In this document: piece by piece, positions 48,098 to 59,660 of the stretch | Layout: the number at the start of each line of letters is the position of its first letter | Numbering within the stretch: position 1 is the first letter of the stretch | From: Gigaspora margarita | Lineage: Eukaryota; Glomeromycota; Glomeromycetes; Diversisporales; Gigasporaceae | Direction: 5' to 3' | Length of the DNA: 64,000 bases | Assembly (NCBI GenBank): GCA_009809945.1 | Contig: WTPW01000934.1 | Location: 169,032 to 233,031, forward strand | Notes under the pieces: model-generated | What the model saw: the letters and a program-made list of their open reading frames with translations, nothing else | The model's database searches: none | Told to the model about the DNA's origin: nothing | Program-made: the position numbers and the translations under genes

Positions 48098-48730
48098 GAT
48101 TTTAACAATTTTGGGCTCACTAGAATCCTCTCGTTGAGAGGATCATTTTGGTAGTTGAATCATCAAATTTGGTTCAGTAGATCAAAAGTTATTAATTATT
48201 AAATATTATTAATAAATATATAATTTTGGTCAAAAATAATTTTGCAACTTTGGCCGGAATTATGAAATTTTGGCCGGAATTACACCTGATACTTCAGCTG
48301 AACCACCCACCCACCCAGAAATCAGCTGATTTCTGGAAGCTCCCTAATGCCCACCATCCTATTAGCGAATATAATAAGCTACTAGATATTGATTTATCTG
48401 AAAGTACTGGAACAAATGATCTCAGTTCTAAGGGAGAAAAAAATGTTACCAGAGGCTTTTTGCAAAAACACTGCCCTGGCTTCTATGAATCTTAATTTAA
48501 ATCCATCTTAGGTTAGTTAAATGGTTTTACAAATAAAGTTTAATAACAAAGATATTGAGCACTATTAAACTAATTCAATACATTTTTAGTTCCATTAAAC
48601 TAAAAGATGTAATGATACATTTAGTGCATTTGGAAACATTTCGGATTCTTCTGACTTTCATGAAAACGTCACTTTAGAGCCATCTCAGGTTAGTTAGAAG
48701 GAGAAATAAAATATTGAACTAAAATTAGCA

Positions 48731-48818
48731 ATGTGGCCTCTTCAAGGTGCGCATCACAAGTAACAAAAACTGTAATCAGTTTTTGTTACTTGTGATGTGC
48801 ACCTTGAAGAGGCCACAT
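48731..48818. repeat. Near-perfect 88-bp hairpin
   Basis: ATGTGGCCTCTTCAAGGTGC...ACAAAAACTG is followed after TAAT by its complement; one mismatch (GCGCATC / GATGTGC). No coding role seen. Confidence 0.9.
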
Positions 48819-49062
48819 TTAGAATATTTAGGAAACACATCAATTGATGTTTATAATTTTATTACAGGAGTATTTTTTGGATTACATAGCTCAGAAGTTT
48901 ACTTGTCAAATTTGAGTTACATTCTCCTATAACTTGCTAAAGCNTACTAAATAATTTGCTATTATTAATACTATTTATATTGATATAGTATAATAAAAGT
49001 TGAAACAAAAAATATTTCATATACTGTACTGCTTAAGTGATATATTACCGTTTTGTTAGTTT

Positions 49063-49102
49063 TTAGGGTTAGGGTGACCACCTAGGTTAGGGTCAGGGTT
49101 TG
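49063..49102. repeat. Interstitial TTAGGG-like tract
   Basis: TTTTAGGGTTAGGGTGACC then CCTAGGTTAGGGTCAGGGTT: four TTAGGG-like units with interruptions, in the interior of the large transposon. Confidence 0.6.
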
Positions 49103-49459
49103 GTGCTTATATAATAAAATCACTTAATGAAACTTGTTGTTAGAGCATGAAAGGTGGTTTCCTATGCAGATTTGAGCAATAAGCAATTTTTGATTAAATG
49201 AGTTTTGAATTTTCTAATCACATTATATTCACATAATTTTTGGCTTGTGTGATACATAAGCCATTGTCACTTACGTGACAAATAACTTAGCTCTATCTTT
49301 AAAATAATTTTATTACTGGTTATTAACATTAATAATCATCTGGTTAATAATAACCAGTGATTATTATTATTAATTATCTGGTTAATAATAACCAGTAATT
49401 ATTAATAACCATAGACACAAATTAAAAATTTCCATATTTTAAATGCATTTCATCTTACT
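49103..49459. other. AT-rich stretch with TGGTTATTA repeats
   Basis: CTGGTTAATAATAACCAG at 49,330-49,350 and 49,378-49,396 are short repeated palindromes. No gene. Confidence 0.5.
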
Positions 49460-49600
49460 TTATTTAACATATCTAATAAATTCTAAATTTGATGTTCTAG
49501 TTAATGTTTTAAGCTCAACTTTATATAGGTATACGTGACTGTGTATATCCATGATATTTAATATTGTAGTTACGATTTTATCCAGTCAAAATTCAAAGAA
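49460..49600 (-). pseudogene. TKL kinase fragment, fourth in the element
   Basis: The minus strand gives VELKTLTRTSNLEFIRYVK, the N-lobe beta-3/alpha-C region (VALKTL with the invariant Lys), preceded by a weak WLDG-like stretch. Very short; stops on both sides. Confidence 0.5.
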
Positions 49601-50014
49601 ACCAATAGTGTTTTACAAAACGCATCTGCCAGTACATTTTTTTTTGTCCTAATGCTTGGAGAAATTCTCTCGGTAGAACATTTGTGCACCTCTTATTCTC
49701 AAGAATACTGGAATACTACTGTCTCTATAACGTCTAAAATATCAGTAAAAGCGTAGAAACTCAAGAAACCAAGAAGTATAAGCTCAGAAATTACCTTTTT
49801 TCGGGTCTTATTTGTACATTACAGTTGATTATGAGATTTCAAGTCTTCTACTTTTCACATATATAAATAATTATGAGCCAATAAAATTTTACAGATTATT
49901 CTAGAATCGATCTTTATTATTTCTGTTACACAAAATGCTATATCTGATATGCCAAATTTTTGATCATCAATCGCCAAATATTGACTTATTGTTTACTTGT
50001 TTACATTTTTTTGA

Positions 50015-50041
50015 CCAATTAAAACAAATGTCCGCTATGCT
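50015..50041 (-). repeat. Right terminal inverted repeat of the 16.3-kb element
   Basis: Reverse complement reads AGCATAGCGGACATTTGTTT then TAATTGG, pairing with 33,740-33,766. Confidence 0.75.
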
Positions 50042-51000
50042 GACCAAATGTATAAAGATTTTCAAAATTATGTTTGCTCTTGTGAAATATGTCAAAAATG
50101 AGGAAAAAGTAAAAGAAAGGAACCTCTCCATCCTATTCAAGTTGGAAGAGCTTTTGAATGTGTTGGAATAGATTTAGTTAGACCTCTACTAATCATTTCA
50201 CAAAATAATCATTATATTATCGTTGCTACTAACTATCTCACTCGCTAGCCAGAAGCCAAAGCCATACCAGATGCAAGTGCAGAAATATTAGCTAAGTTTA
50301 TCTTTGAAGAAATAGTTTGTAGATATGGAGTACCTAAGATGATACTCTTAGACAATGGAAAGAATTTTGTTAGTGAAATTATAAGGATACTGTGTAAAAA
50401 ATTCTTAATAAAGCATATTTTCTCTTCACCCTATCATCTACAAACCAACAGAATAGTTGAAAGATTAAATAGAACTCTTTGCAATTCTTTTGCAAAAGTT
50501 ACAGAAAGTGATAAAGAATGGGACATCCATATATCCGCTGTACTGTTTGCATATAGAAACAAATGACATGCAACTACAGAATATACACCTTTTCACTGAG
50601 TATATGGTTGACAAGCTATTTTACCTATTGAACCTGTGATTCCTATAGACCCAATTGATCCAGATGAAGTAATTTTACTAGAAGATAGTATCTTACAATG
50701 AGCCTTTGAGTTAATTGAAGAATTACTATATTAGCATGAAAATGCCAGGATAAATACAAGCAAATCCCAAAAGAAACAGAAGTTAGATTTGATTCAAAGA
50801 TAGAGAAAAAAAATTTTGAAATTGATGACAAAGTTTGGGTACAAAAAAAGGATATTGAAGCTTCTTGTTTAGAAAAATTTGAAGAAAAAGAACTGGACAC
50901 TTTATTGTTAAAGATAAATTAAACAATGAAGCTTACAAACTTTGTACATTAGATAGAAAAATATTAAATAGCACTACAATAGTGATCATCTTGTTAAGTA
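50042..51000 (+). pseudogene. Gypsy integrase, second part, and C-terminal region
   Basis: The frame continues from 33,739: YKDFQNYVCSCEICQK finishes the HHCC zinc finger (CxxC). The catalytic core follows with Asp in FECVGIDLVRPL, the second Asp in MILLDNGKNFVSE and Glu in QTNRIVERLNRTL, so the DDE triad is visible. SAVLFAYRNK and a basic C-terminal tail come next. Stops interrupt at about 50,098, 50,247 and 50,564. The product would have joined Gypsy cDNA to the host chromosome. Confidence 0.9.
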
Positions 51001-52021
51001 TTATGAGAAACAGAATTGGCAACCTGTGATTATTATTTAGAATTTCCAGAGAGAAATTCTTAAAACAGATTAGAAAAAAAGTAATTACCCCTTAATTCAT
51101 TGTGTACAACTATTTTTATACATATACCTCTCCTTTTATTAAAATTTAGATTGCTAAAAACATTCTTCTCCTTCTTCTTAAAGAAACTTTAATTCTTAAA
51201 ATGGAAACTTCTATTCTTCAAACTCAAACTCTAATTAGTTTGACCAAATTAGTCAAATATTGGAATCAAGATCCCCTATCACAAAATAATAGTTTAATTA
51301 TTACCACTAATTATGTAACTGTGACTAATGGAATTGATATATTAATTTCTTTACAAATCCCTTTGGAAAATGATAACTAGAAACAGGATAACTTTGATGA
51401 CTGTTTTTATGACAAGTTCCTAATGATATAGTCTATATAGATGAAGCCTTTTTGAAAAATTTTGAACTAGAAACAGATAATAATAAAGTTGAAGCTAAAC
51501 CAGAAACTATCAAAGAAAATACAGTTACTTTTAATAAACTGAAAGACTCTACTCCTCAAGATACAGTGAATGATACTGTAGAAAGATTAACTATTAGCCT
51601 TACTACTAAAAGTAGAACTAGTATTTGAAGAAATCCTTTGATTGGAATTTCCTTGACTGAGCAACTTAAAGAAATACTTACTCAACTCAGAATAGAAAGC
51701 TGAAGAAAGCACAGAGATCCCCAGATTCGAATTCTAGAAGCATGCTATTACCTTGAGCAACTAAAGACAAGTGTGAATGCCAAGAAGGAACACCAAAAGA
51801 TATGGCATGTTCTAAAAGAAAGTTTAGGACCTCAGTGAGCTTCTCAAGTATGGAAATGTGCTAGTAGAATTTCACAAACTCTTCAAATTTGTGGAATGAC
51901 TTGCCTCTACTCCACTACTATGATTATATATACTAATCTAGAAAAACTGAGTGAAGAAAATTTCTCTATGCTACTACATGAAGTTAGAATTCACAGTGCT
52001 TATTCTTAAAGAGAACAGAAA
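51001..52021 (+). other. Region between Gypsy integrase and 3' LTR
   Basis: A plus-strand frame from 51,201 (METSILQTQTLISLTKLVKY) runs for about 60 codons and then breaks. Decayed Glu/Lys/Leu-rich coding-like sequence continues to about 52,010. No family recognised; possibly an extra ORF of this Gypsy lineage. Confidence 0.4.
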
Positions 52022-52540
52022 TGTTATAGAATGAATTGAATATTATCTTATTTTAATTATTATTATTATTATTTTTCTTAGTTAAATTTATTATATTATA
52101 TTATTGTATTATTATAGCAAAATAGGAGGACAGATAAAATGGTTACCATTTCTACTATTTACCATTTCTACTATTTACTATTTCTACCATTTACCATTTC
52201 TACTATTTACTATTTCTACTATTTACCATTTCTACCATTTACCATTTCTACCATTTACTGTTCTTACAATTTGTACTATTTCTATTATTGCTATAAAAGA
52301 TATATAAACTCTAGTTCTTTTTCCTTCTGTACATTAGATTCAGATACCCTCTCCTCTCCTCTAATGTTTAGGAATAGTTAGCTATCTTAAATATTATAAC
52401 ATAAATAAATAAAATATATTTTTGCCAAATAAATACTCTCTTGCTCTTTGATAAATAAATATAATGAACCACTCTAGTAAAGTAATATTCTACTTGCACA
52501 CCACTTCATATCTTCTCTGACCCTTATAAGATCCCTATCA
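52022..52540 (+). mobile_element. Candidate Gypsy 3' LTR
   Basis: Begins TGTTATAG after a purine-rich stretch (AAAGAGAACAGAAA) and may end CCCTATCA. It has LTR-like T/C-rich and AATAAA-containing sequence. No 5' partner in the window, so the boundaries are tentative. Confidence 0.4.
52141..52265. repeat. 15-bp minisatellite (TACCATTTCTACTAT)
   Basis: About eight tandem units of TACCATTTCTACTATT and close variants. Confidence 0.9.
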
Positions 52541-52584
52541 CTGTGTAAGTACTATATTAAAGGCAATAGTCACTTGTAAAAAGA

Positions 52585-53104
52585 ATATTTAATTGCTTTA
52601 ATGATATTTTTGTAATGAATTTTAAATCACCTTTGATAATTATATTTGAAAAAATTAGTAAATTTTTTTAATATATAAAGCTCAACATATTAAAAGTAAT
52701 AATAGCAATAGCAATGATATCACTAATTTTTAATACTTATTTTTTTGCTACTTAAAGTTTATAACAAATTTATAATTGCTTTAATTTTTTTAAGTATATT
52801 TGATTGCTTTAATAATATTTTTGAATTTAAAATCACCTTTGATAATCAAGAATAATTATAATCGAAATAAATCAGTAAATTTTTTTAATATATAAAAAAT
52901 CAATATATTTAAAGTAATAATAACAATAACAATGATATCATAAATTTATTTTTATTTTTTACTACTTAAGGTTTATAATAATTTGTTATAATTGCTTTTA
53001 ATTTTATTTTAAGTATATTCAATTGCTTTAATGATAATAATCGAAATAAATTAGTAAATTTTTTTAATATATAAAAATCAATTTTTTAAAGTAATAATAG
53101 CAAT
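52585..53104. repeat. Tandem array, unit about 220 bp (left part)
   Basis: Units share AATTGCTTTAATGATATTTT, AAATCACCTTTGATAAT, AGTAAATTTTTTTAATATAT and AGCAATAGCAATGATATCA. Two to three diverged copies precede the hAT insertion at 53,105, and the array resumes at 62,157. Confidence 0.8.
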
Positions 53105-54339
53105 TAGTGTTTAAAATTCAATATTTTCATGGTTCTCAATGAACATTTGAGTTTTTTTAAAAACATTGATATTTAAAAAAAGGTTCTCTTATTTGAGAAC
53201 ATTTTATTCTCTTGAAATGTTCTTAAAGTGAACATTTATAAAATTTTTATGATCTAGATTTACTAATGAAAACAATAAATTATATAAAATGTTTATCAAT
53301 TTGATGATGTAATTTGATCATGACAAATTCTGTATATATATATATATTATGTATAACACATATGTTTAAAGTTGTACAATATGGGTAAAAATAAATATTT
53401 AAGGAAATAGCCTTTAAAGATTTTAAAATAAAAATTCAGTTGCCATACAGTGTTTTTTATCTTAAGAGTATCATTATTGTGTAGACTTATACTTAGATGA
53501 TTTGGATCAAATGATATGCTAATACTAAGCAAGTAAAAAAAACAAAGTATTTGTTAGTACAAAGTTTAAATAGTTAAAAACAAAGTAATTGGATTCAATA
53601 GTAGCATTAGTAAAATATTATAGAAAGGCTTGTTTTACTATGACCAAATATAAAAAGCACTTGAAGTTTTAACAAAATTATTAGAAAATAAATTGTATAA
53701 TACATTGTGTTATGTTGAAAAATACAAAGAATCATATACAAAGTTTAAAAAAATTATTAATAGATAAGTATAAACTTAGTGTGTGAATTGTAAATATAGA
53801 ATTTATTTTCAAATAAGTTATTTTTTTTTTTTTTAATTTGGCAGTCTTGGCACAACTTTATTTAACATTTGTAATTCCGAAAATATACTATTCTATTTTA
53901 CAAAAGTTGCCATTTTGGCACTAATACTAAAGTGTGACCTACCAGTTGTCTTAGAGATACCTAAGTGTGACCTGCTATAACAAACTTTTGCTCCCTAAGT
54001 TTCTTTCTTTCAAAAAAGAAAAACCACCTAGATCTGCAGTTAGGGTTTGTTACCTGTCAAAACTACTATCTATTTTATATTCCAGCTTGCATGGGTACCT
54101 TGTCCAATCCATTCGTATACTTCTTACTTTGCAATACTAAGAACTTCTGTTCAGCATTATTTCAGTTTTTTGTTATTTGGTACCATTTCTTTTTCTCCTG
54201 TCCCTGCCTCTGGGTTAATGCTTTCTTCCCCTTCTAATTCTCTTCTCTTTTCTTCCCTTTTCTTGGTCCCCTTCCTTTCTTGCTCTCAGGTAATTCCAAT
54301 GATTTTCTCCTATTCATTGACTATTAAGCAGTGTTCTTT

Positions 54340-57300
54340 CTATATTTCTCTCCGGAAAAAGGTTAACCATTCATCTAGAAAAGCCACAGCTATATCCCAG
54401 GCCTTATTTTTAGAAACATTCATTCTTTCTAAGGATGATCCTATTTTATCTTCCAAAAAACCTCTCGACCACTCAATATGTTGTTCTTTATACTCTTTTA
54501 TATTCCTGAATATGAAGACTTCTCTTAGTTTGTCGAGGCCTAGAGCTATTTTATCCTTTTGCCTTAATTCCTCCTTAATACTTTTAAGGATTTCTTCTTC
54601 TTTTTTAATCCATACCTCTTTATCATATGGGCATATAGATAAGTGCTTGAAATATTTCCTTCCTTTCTTGCATTTTCTACATAGAACATCTTGATACAAC
54701 TCTGGGTTGTGTATTTGTCATTTCCTCAAGGTCAGTAGTAGCTTATTTATGCACTTTATACAAAAACTCCATGCGCTATTTTCTTTTCTACTCTTGCCCT
54801 GTAGCTTACTATGCCTGTCATTAGAGCAAAGAAGGGTTTCCAGTTCTTTTGGCTCACTCGCTTCTGGTGAATCTCATCGTAAAGTCCTTGATTGAAAGTC
54901 CACTCTGCTCTAGTAGCCATCGTCAATAACTGCTTTATAAATTCTCTCAGAGAGCATTCTATCTCTATCCCCTTCGAGACTGGCTGAAAAATCATACATT
55001 TAGTCATAACCTGTTTGACTCTTGTTGGGACATCTACTTCGCCTTCTTCTTTTGCTATTCAGTCTGCTCTTTCATTCTGTTTGGTCCCAGAATGTGCCTT
55101 TACCTTCTCAAGTATTACCTCTAATTCCTTGTTTGTGCTACTACTTTTATCGTCCCCAAAATCGTAGGGTTACTTATTTTATCCATTCTCATGTTCTGGG
55201 CTCGCCAAGTACCTTTTTAACTAAAAATATCACTGCGCTACTATTAGACCTAATAACAACTCTACATTTAGACGGAGCTATTAAAAGAGCTTCTAGAATT
55301 GCTATTAGCTCCGGTCGTGTAGATGAAATCCAGTTCTGAATTCTGCCTTTGGTATCTCTTACAACCTTTCCCTCTCTATCTATTTGTACAATTCCATATC
55401 CTAATACTTTCCTATCATTTACCACTTTACATGACCCATCTGTATAAAACCACCAAATATTTTTCTCCCAATTTTCAACCAGTGCTGCCTTTAGTTCCCG
55501 TCTCTTTTCTTGCCCTTCTACTATCCTATCTATTAGAACTAAACTTGGTTCTTCGATTACTACCCTTATCTCCTCTTTTCTACTCTGCAGACTTCTAACT
55601 TGCTCTGACAAGATACTACTTCCTTTTTCTCATTTTACAAAATAATCTGGTTCCAATTGCAGGCTCATTTCTCCCTTTGTATATTTCACCCACGGTGATA
55701 TATCTATCAGTTTCTCTGTTCTAGCTCTTTTAACTCCATTACTCAACCTTTCTTGGAGCACTTTGCTAGAACTTCTCTCTCCTATCTGCTTCTCGTTTTT
55801 ACTACTACTCTCATAGCAGATAATGTCTGTAATGTGTGTTCTCTTTGTCATTACTCTACCAATAATTGGCTGATTTTTTTTTATTTTCATCCACTATTAC
55901 CCATTCACGTTTGCTTCTTTTCTTTGAAATTGGCTTTTGTTGCAGCTTTAGAGCTAAACTATTTGGACTTTGGGTCTTAAACTCCTCTTTCACCTTTCGT
56001 GTGTTACTGTTCTCCAAAGTAATGTTTTCTATTAACTGAAACCAGGTTGCTTTTTTTCTACTTGATCTTTGATTGGACAGCTTCTTGACCTGCTGCCATA
56101 TTATCAGTCTCTTCCCCATTGGATCTAGCAACTGGTTTATATACCATACCTCTCCTCCTTTAAGCTTCTCCCAATTTTTTAATCTATCATGTTCTACTAA
56201 TACTTCCATGATTGTTTTAGGATTTCCTTCTGGCTTCTGGAAAAACTACCATTCATCATACTCAAACTCTGATCTCACTTCTATGTCCAACTCCTTTGCC
56301 AATTTCAAGATTTTTGCATTGAGGTTATATTTGAACTTCGTAATTCCTAGCCAGCTCTGGTTAAGTGTCCATATTGGTTTTGGGCTACATATCTCCTTTT
56401 GTGTCTTCTTAAGTCTTAACCTTGTCGATTGGCCTAGTACTCCTGGATCATTGATTCTAATTAACTATTCTGCCAACATTTGCTCTGAATGTCTTTGCCA
56501 AAAACTCTTGATACCCAGGAGTTCCTTATGATTTGTTATACTATTAGCTATTGTTGATGCAATACCTGCTTTCCACTTAGCTAATTTAAGAACCGGTTGA
56601 TGGATTTTTTATATGCTCTTTTGTCTAGAGACATATTAACGCCCTATACTCCAACTGTGGTAGCAGCACCTTATTATTCAGATATTTCATTTGGCCTATC
56701 AATATCTGTTTATTTTTAACCAAGCTTGTAAATATAAACGTTTCTTTCTTGAGTCTATTAATACACTGCTTATAAATATCTTTCGCTGTAATCCAGACTC
56801 CAAGAAAATGGGCTGCCTTCTCTGCTTCTAATGCCTTGACATCTGCTCTTTCTCTTCCCAACTTCACTACCTGCTACCTCGGCAACATCCTCGAGTTCAC
56901 TACTACTATTTCTGATTTTTTTGGGTTTATGTCTATGTCATTTATACAATAAAACTCATTTGCTTTATCCAGTATATCTTGCAGATCACTTTGTGTACTT
57001 GCTATAAATGTTGTATCATCTGCAAATGCTAGGCAGCTTATATTAAGACCCTTTTCTTTACCAAACGGCATTAGAGACTCAGACGGTTTTCGAATGTCCA
57101 TGCTATACCCCTTTTTTAGGCTTGTATTCTGCACAAAAGCAGATCGTATATCATTCTCCACACAAGGGGGAGATCACTTCCCCTTAATCGATCCCGTCCT
57201 CTGCTTTAAAACCTTCTGACAGACCAAACTTCGTAATAACTCTAACTCTTCTTCTACCATATATCTCTAGCATGAAATTTGTGACTTCTTGGGGGATCTT

Positions 57301-59625
57301 GATCCTTGTACAAGCCTATCTGATACTTTCTAGTGGGACTGAGTCGAATGCCTTCTTAATATCCTGTAACAAGATCTATAATTCTTTTCTCTCTTCTTTA
57401 GCTTCTTCCAGGATATTACTTAGAGTATAAATTGGGGCCCCTGTACTTTCACCAGGTAAGCTTGCAAAATTAAGACCACGAAGAATGTTATGCTTTAGGA
57501 ATACTTTACTGAGCCTTTTTTGAACTATCTGTACTAGACTTTTCCAAAATGTTTCTAGTAACATTATTGGTCTTGTCTTGCTAGAGAAAAGTTCCACTCT
57601 GACATTTTGGGAATTGGGAATATTTGTCCCACTTTCCATCTTCTTGGGAAGATACTATACTTTAAAACCATGTTCACCAGCTTCAAGAATCTCCTTGTTG
57701 CTTTGGGTCCTGCTTTTTGTAGCATAGTATAACTAATCCCTGACATTCCTGGAGCAGTATCTTTTTTCGCAAGTTTAAAGTTTTCCTCCCATTCTTCCTC
57801 TTGGATCAGTATATTATTTCTTTGTACCTCTTCACTCTCTACTTATCCACTCCTTTAGCGCATATTCATTTCTCTAGTCCTCTAGTAGTTGTGCAAACAG
57901 ATGCTGTCATTTTCTAATTTGCTTCTTAAAAAATCTATCTGTTTCCTCTTTAACCTGATCCGGTTCTGTTACTAGTGATCCATATGTGTTTGGGGTGTCT
58001 TTCTCTCTTACTACCTTATTTATTACTATCTTTTTCCATGGTCTCTCTAATATACTATTCAGCATTATCTTCTTACTCCTTCCAATCATATTATACCTTC
58101 TTTTTATGTTCTCCACAATGTTTTTTTCCATCCTTCTTCTTTTCTCTTTCTTCAGCTTTTGTTCTAGGTTTTAATCCATCCTCTGGTTTGTTCGATCCAC
58201 TTGTCTGTCCACTCTCCTTCTATTTGTGGTACTACTATTTCATGCCTCTCATTGATATCTTGTACCTGTACGTTTATTAGAAAATTGTCTACTTCATCTA
58301 AATTTTTGTCTAATTCCTTCCTTGCTCTCCTNATTAATCTTCTGAGNTTCTTTACATCCNNGAATAGAGGGGATCGNTCANTATGCTTAGTGACTTCTTC
58401 TGGTCTGTGTTTGATTATTTTTGAAGGAATATGCCTGGATGCTGCCTTTAGGATAGCTTTTTCAATTACTTCCCATTCCTTGTTTATTTTTTCCTCTCTG
58501 TTCGTATCTTCTATATCTTCAACTTCTTCTTCCTTGATTTTGTTGATCATTTTTGTTTTATCTGCTAATATCTTCTCTAACATTGACCTGTACTCCTCCC
58601 ATACTTCTTGTGTAGCTTCTTTATATAGGAATATTTTTCTTTTTGGGAAGTCTGCCTTCTCTCTCACTTTTTATGTGAATTTTAATACCTCTAAAGTATT
58701 AACTTCCTCCCATACCAGGTTGTGATCACTACCCATTACGAGATCCATGTCTTCAATATCGCTTCCCCCTACTCCTAGCTTTAGTGAACTAGATGTCCAA
58801 ATCTGGTCAATTTTTGTTCTAGTTGTACTATTTGTCCAGGTATATTTCGTTGAGTTGGATTACAATAGCGGAATGTTTCTTTGAAGCCTGTGTTTTTAAG
58901 CCATTCTGTTAATGGTAAATTCTTTTGCTTTTTGAGAGAGGAGTTTGTTGAATCCATTGCTGCATCCATAATTCTATTAAAATCTCCTATTATTACAAAG
59001 GATGGGCTGCACAGACATCCCTTGTTATTATCCTCTGTATCTCCTCCTGCATACACTTGTCATTAGGGGGTAGATATATAACATAGCATAGAATAGCTGC
59101 TTTTTTGAATGTAAAACTTACTTTAAGTGCATAAGTATTTGGTTTTTCTATTTTTGTAATATGTTCACTCCATGGGCCATCGACCAGAAGGCCTTCTCCC
59201 AAGCCTTTATGTTTATCCTGATCTGAGTTTGACCAGTAATCCCTGTACCCTTTTCTATGAATATCCATAAATTTGGCTTCCTTTTCCTTAACATTCGTCT
59301 CTGTTATCCCTACTACATTAAGACCATGCTCTTTACTAAAATCAATCAACTCCTGTAGTCTCTGTGAGTTCCTTTTAATCCCATTTATATTATGTACCCC
59401 TAACTTCAAGAACTCTAATCTTCTTTTTCTTTCCGCCCTACCCTCTATAGTCCTGGGTTCTCTTGACACATCTATTGAATTGTATTGCATATGTATTGAA
59501 TTATTGTTATTGTTTTTGATTTTGTGTGTACTATCCGTTTCGAGACCCTCCTTATGTGTTGTCTCCAAAGAAGATACTGTGTTGCTATAATCTGCATGTG
59601 CTTCATACTTTGGAGGGCCTAGCAT
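54340..59625 (-). pseudogene. LINE ORF2 (endonuclease, reverse transcriptase, RNase H)
   Basis: Starts 36 bp after ORF1. Apurinic-type endonuclease: LKLGVHNINGIKR, VVGITETN (catalytic Glu), FVIIGDFNRIMD and MGSDHNLVWEE (SDH). Reverse transcriptase: IFPIPKMS, RPIMLLETFWK, KKAFDSVPLESI, and the catalytic box CLAFADDTTFIAST near 57,040. RNase H: WWFYTDGSCK near 55,490, RPELIAILEALL near 55,320, with NS where the last active-site Asp is expected (IRSNSSAV). The C-terminal tail has a CRKC...H...C zinc-like motif near 54,680. A few undetermined bases (58,330-58,381) and several frameshifts and stops break it. Confidence 0.9.
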
Positions 59626-59660
59626 CCTCTCTTTTCCCTTTGAAATGCCTGTGGCGCCTG

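Larger units (their letters stand above)
47191..48344. mobile_element. Tourist/PIF-Harbinger-like MITE carrying a family B palindrome
   Basis: Perfect 26-bp inverted ends starting GGGAGCTTCCAGAAATCAGC, with TAA on both sides (47,188-47,190 and 48,345-48,347). The interior holds a family B palindrome (47,330-47,627), an assembly gap and part of a second palindrome (48,098-48,195). Confidence 0.9.
46560..48690 (+). pseudogene. Remnant gene of repeated exons (Ser/Asn-rich)
   Basis: At least five exon-like modules on the plus strand end CCATCTCAG|GTTAGTT or close variants. They are preceded by introns of about 80-190 bp ending ACTAATCTAATxxAATTTAAG. The modules encode QSFGGHYSVFGSSGNTALRS, ARRSFGGYYDIS, then SLTGSAESNELDSEAGMSAE with LYKNTGSDSLNLNLNPSQ, and a related HHPISEYNKLLDIDLSEST with KNTALASMNLNLNPS. 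The repeated C-terminal phrase NLNLNPSQ shows exon duplication. One splice-site CAG is TAG and one module is frameshifted. No known domain. A MITE (47,191-48,344) sits exactly at one acceptor. Confidence 0.5.
33740..50041 (-). mobile_element. 16.3-kb TIR transposon with Mutator-like transposase-RecQ gene
   Basis: A 9-bp direct repeat GACCAAATG flanks the element (33,731-33,739 and 50,042-50,050). Removing one copy and the element rejoins the Gypsy integrase frame. The ends are imperfect inverted repeats: AGCATGGCGACATTCGATTT on the left and (reverse) AGCATAGCGGACATTTGTTT on the right, both followed by xATTGG. Mismatches are mostly G/A or C/T. A 9-bp duplication fits the Mutator superfamily. 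The contents run in order: a kinase fragment, the fused transposase-RecQ gene, a hAT MITE, hairpins, two more kinase fragments, a duplicated-exon gene remnant with a Tourist MITE, a telomere-like tract and a fourth kinase fragment. Later insertions inflate its length. Confidence 0.85.

Noticed and set aside
47596..48120. Open frame of 174 codons on the minus strand
   Set aside because: Almost entirely N; flanks are palindrome arms.
33731..50050. Chance occurrence of the 9-bp repeat GACCAAATG
   Set aside because: Chance is unlikely because the repeat coincides with inverted ends on both sides and with an exact join of the integrase frame.
23167..52540. One Gypsy element from the 5' LTR at 23,167 to the LTR-like end at 52,540
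   Set aside because: The gag, RNase H and integrase parts are in a consistent order, but the two LTR candidates share only TGTTAT, so they are probably two elements.
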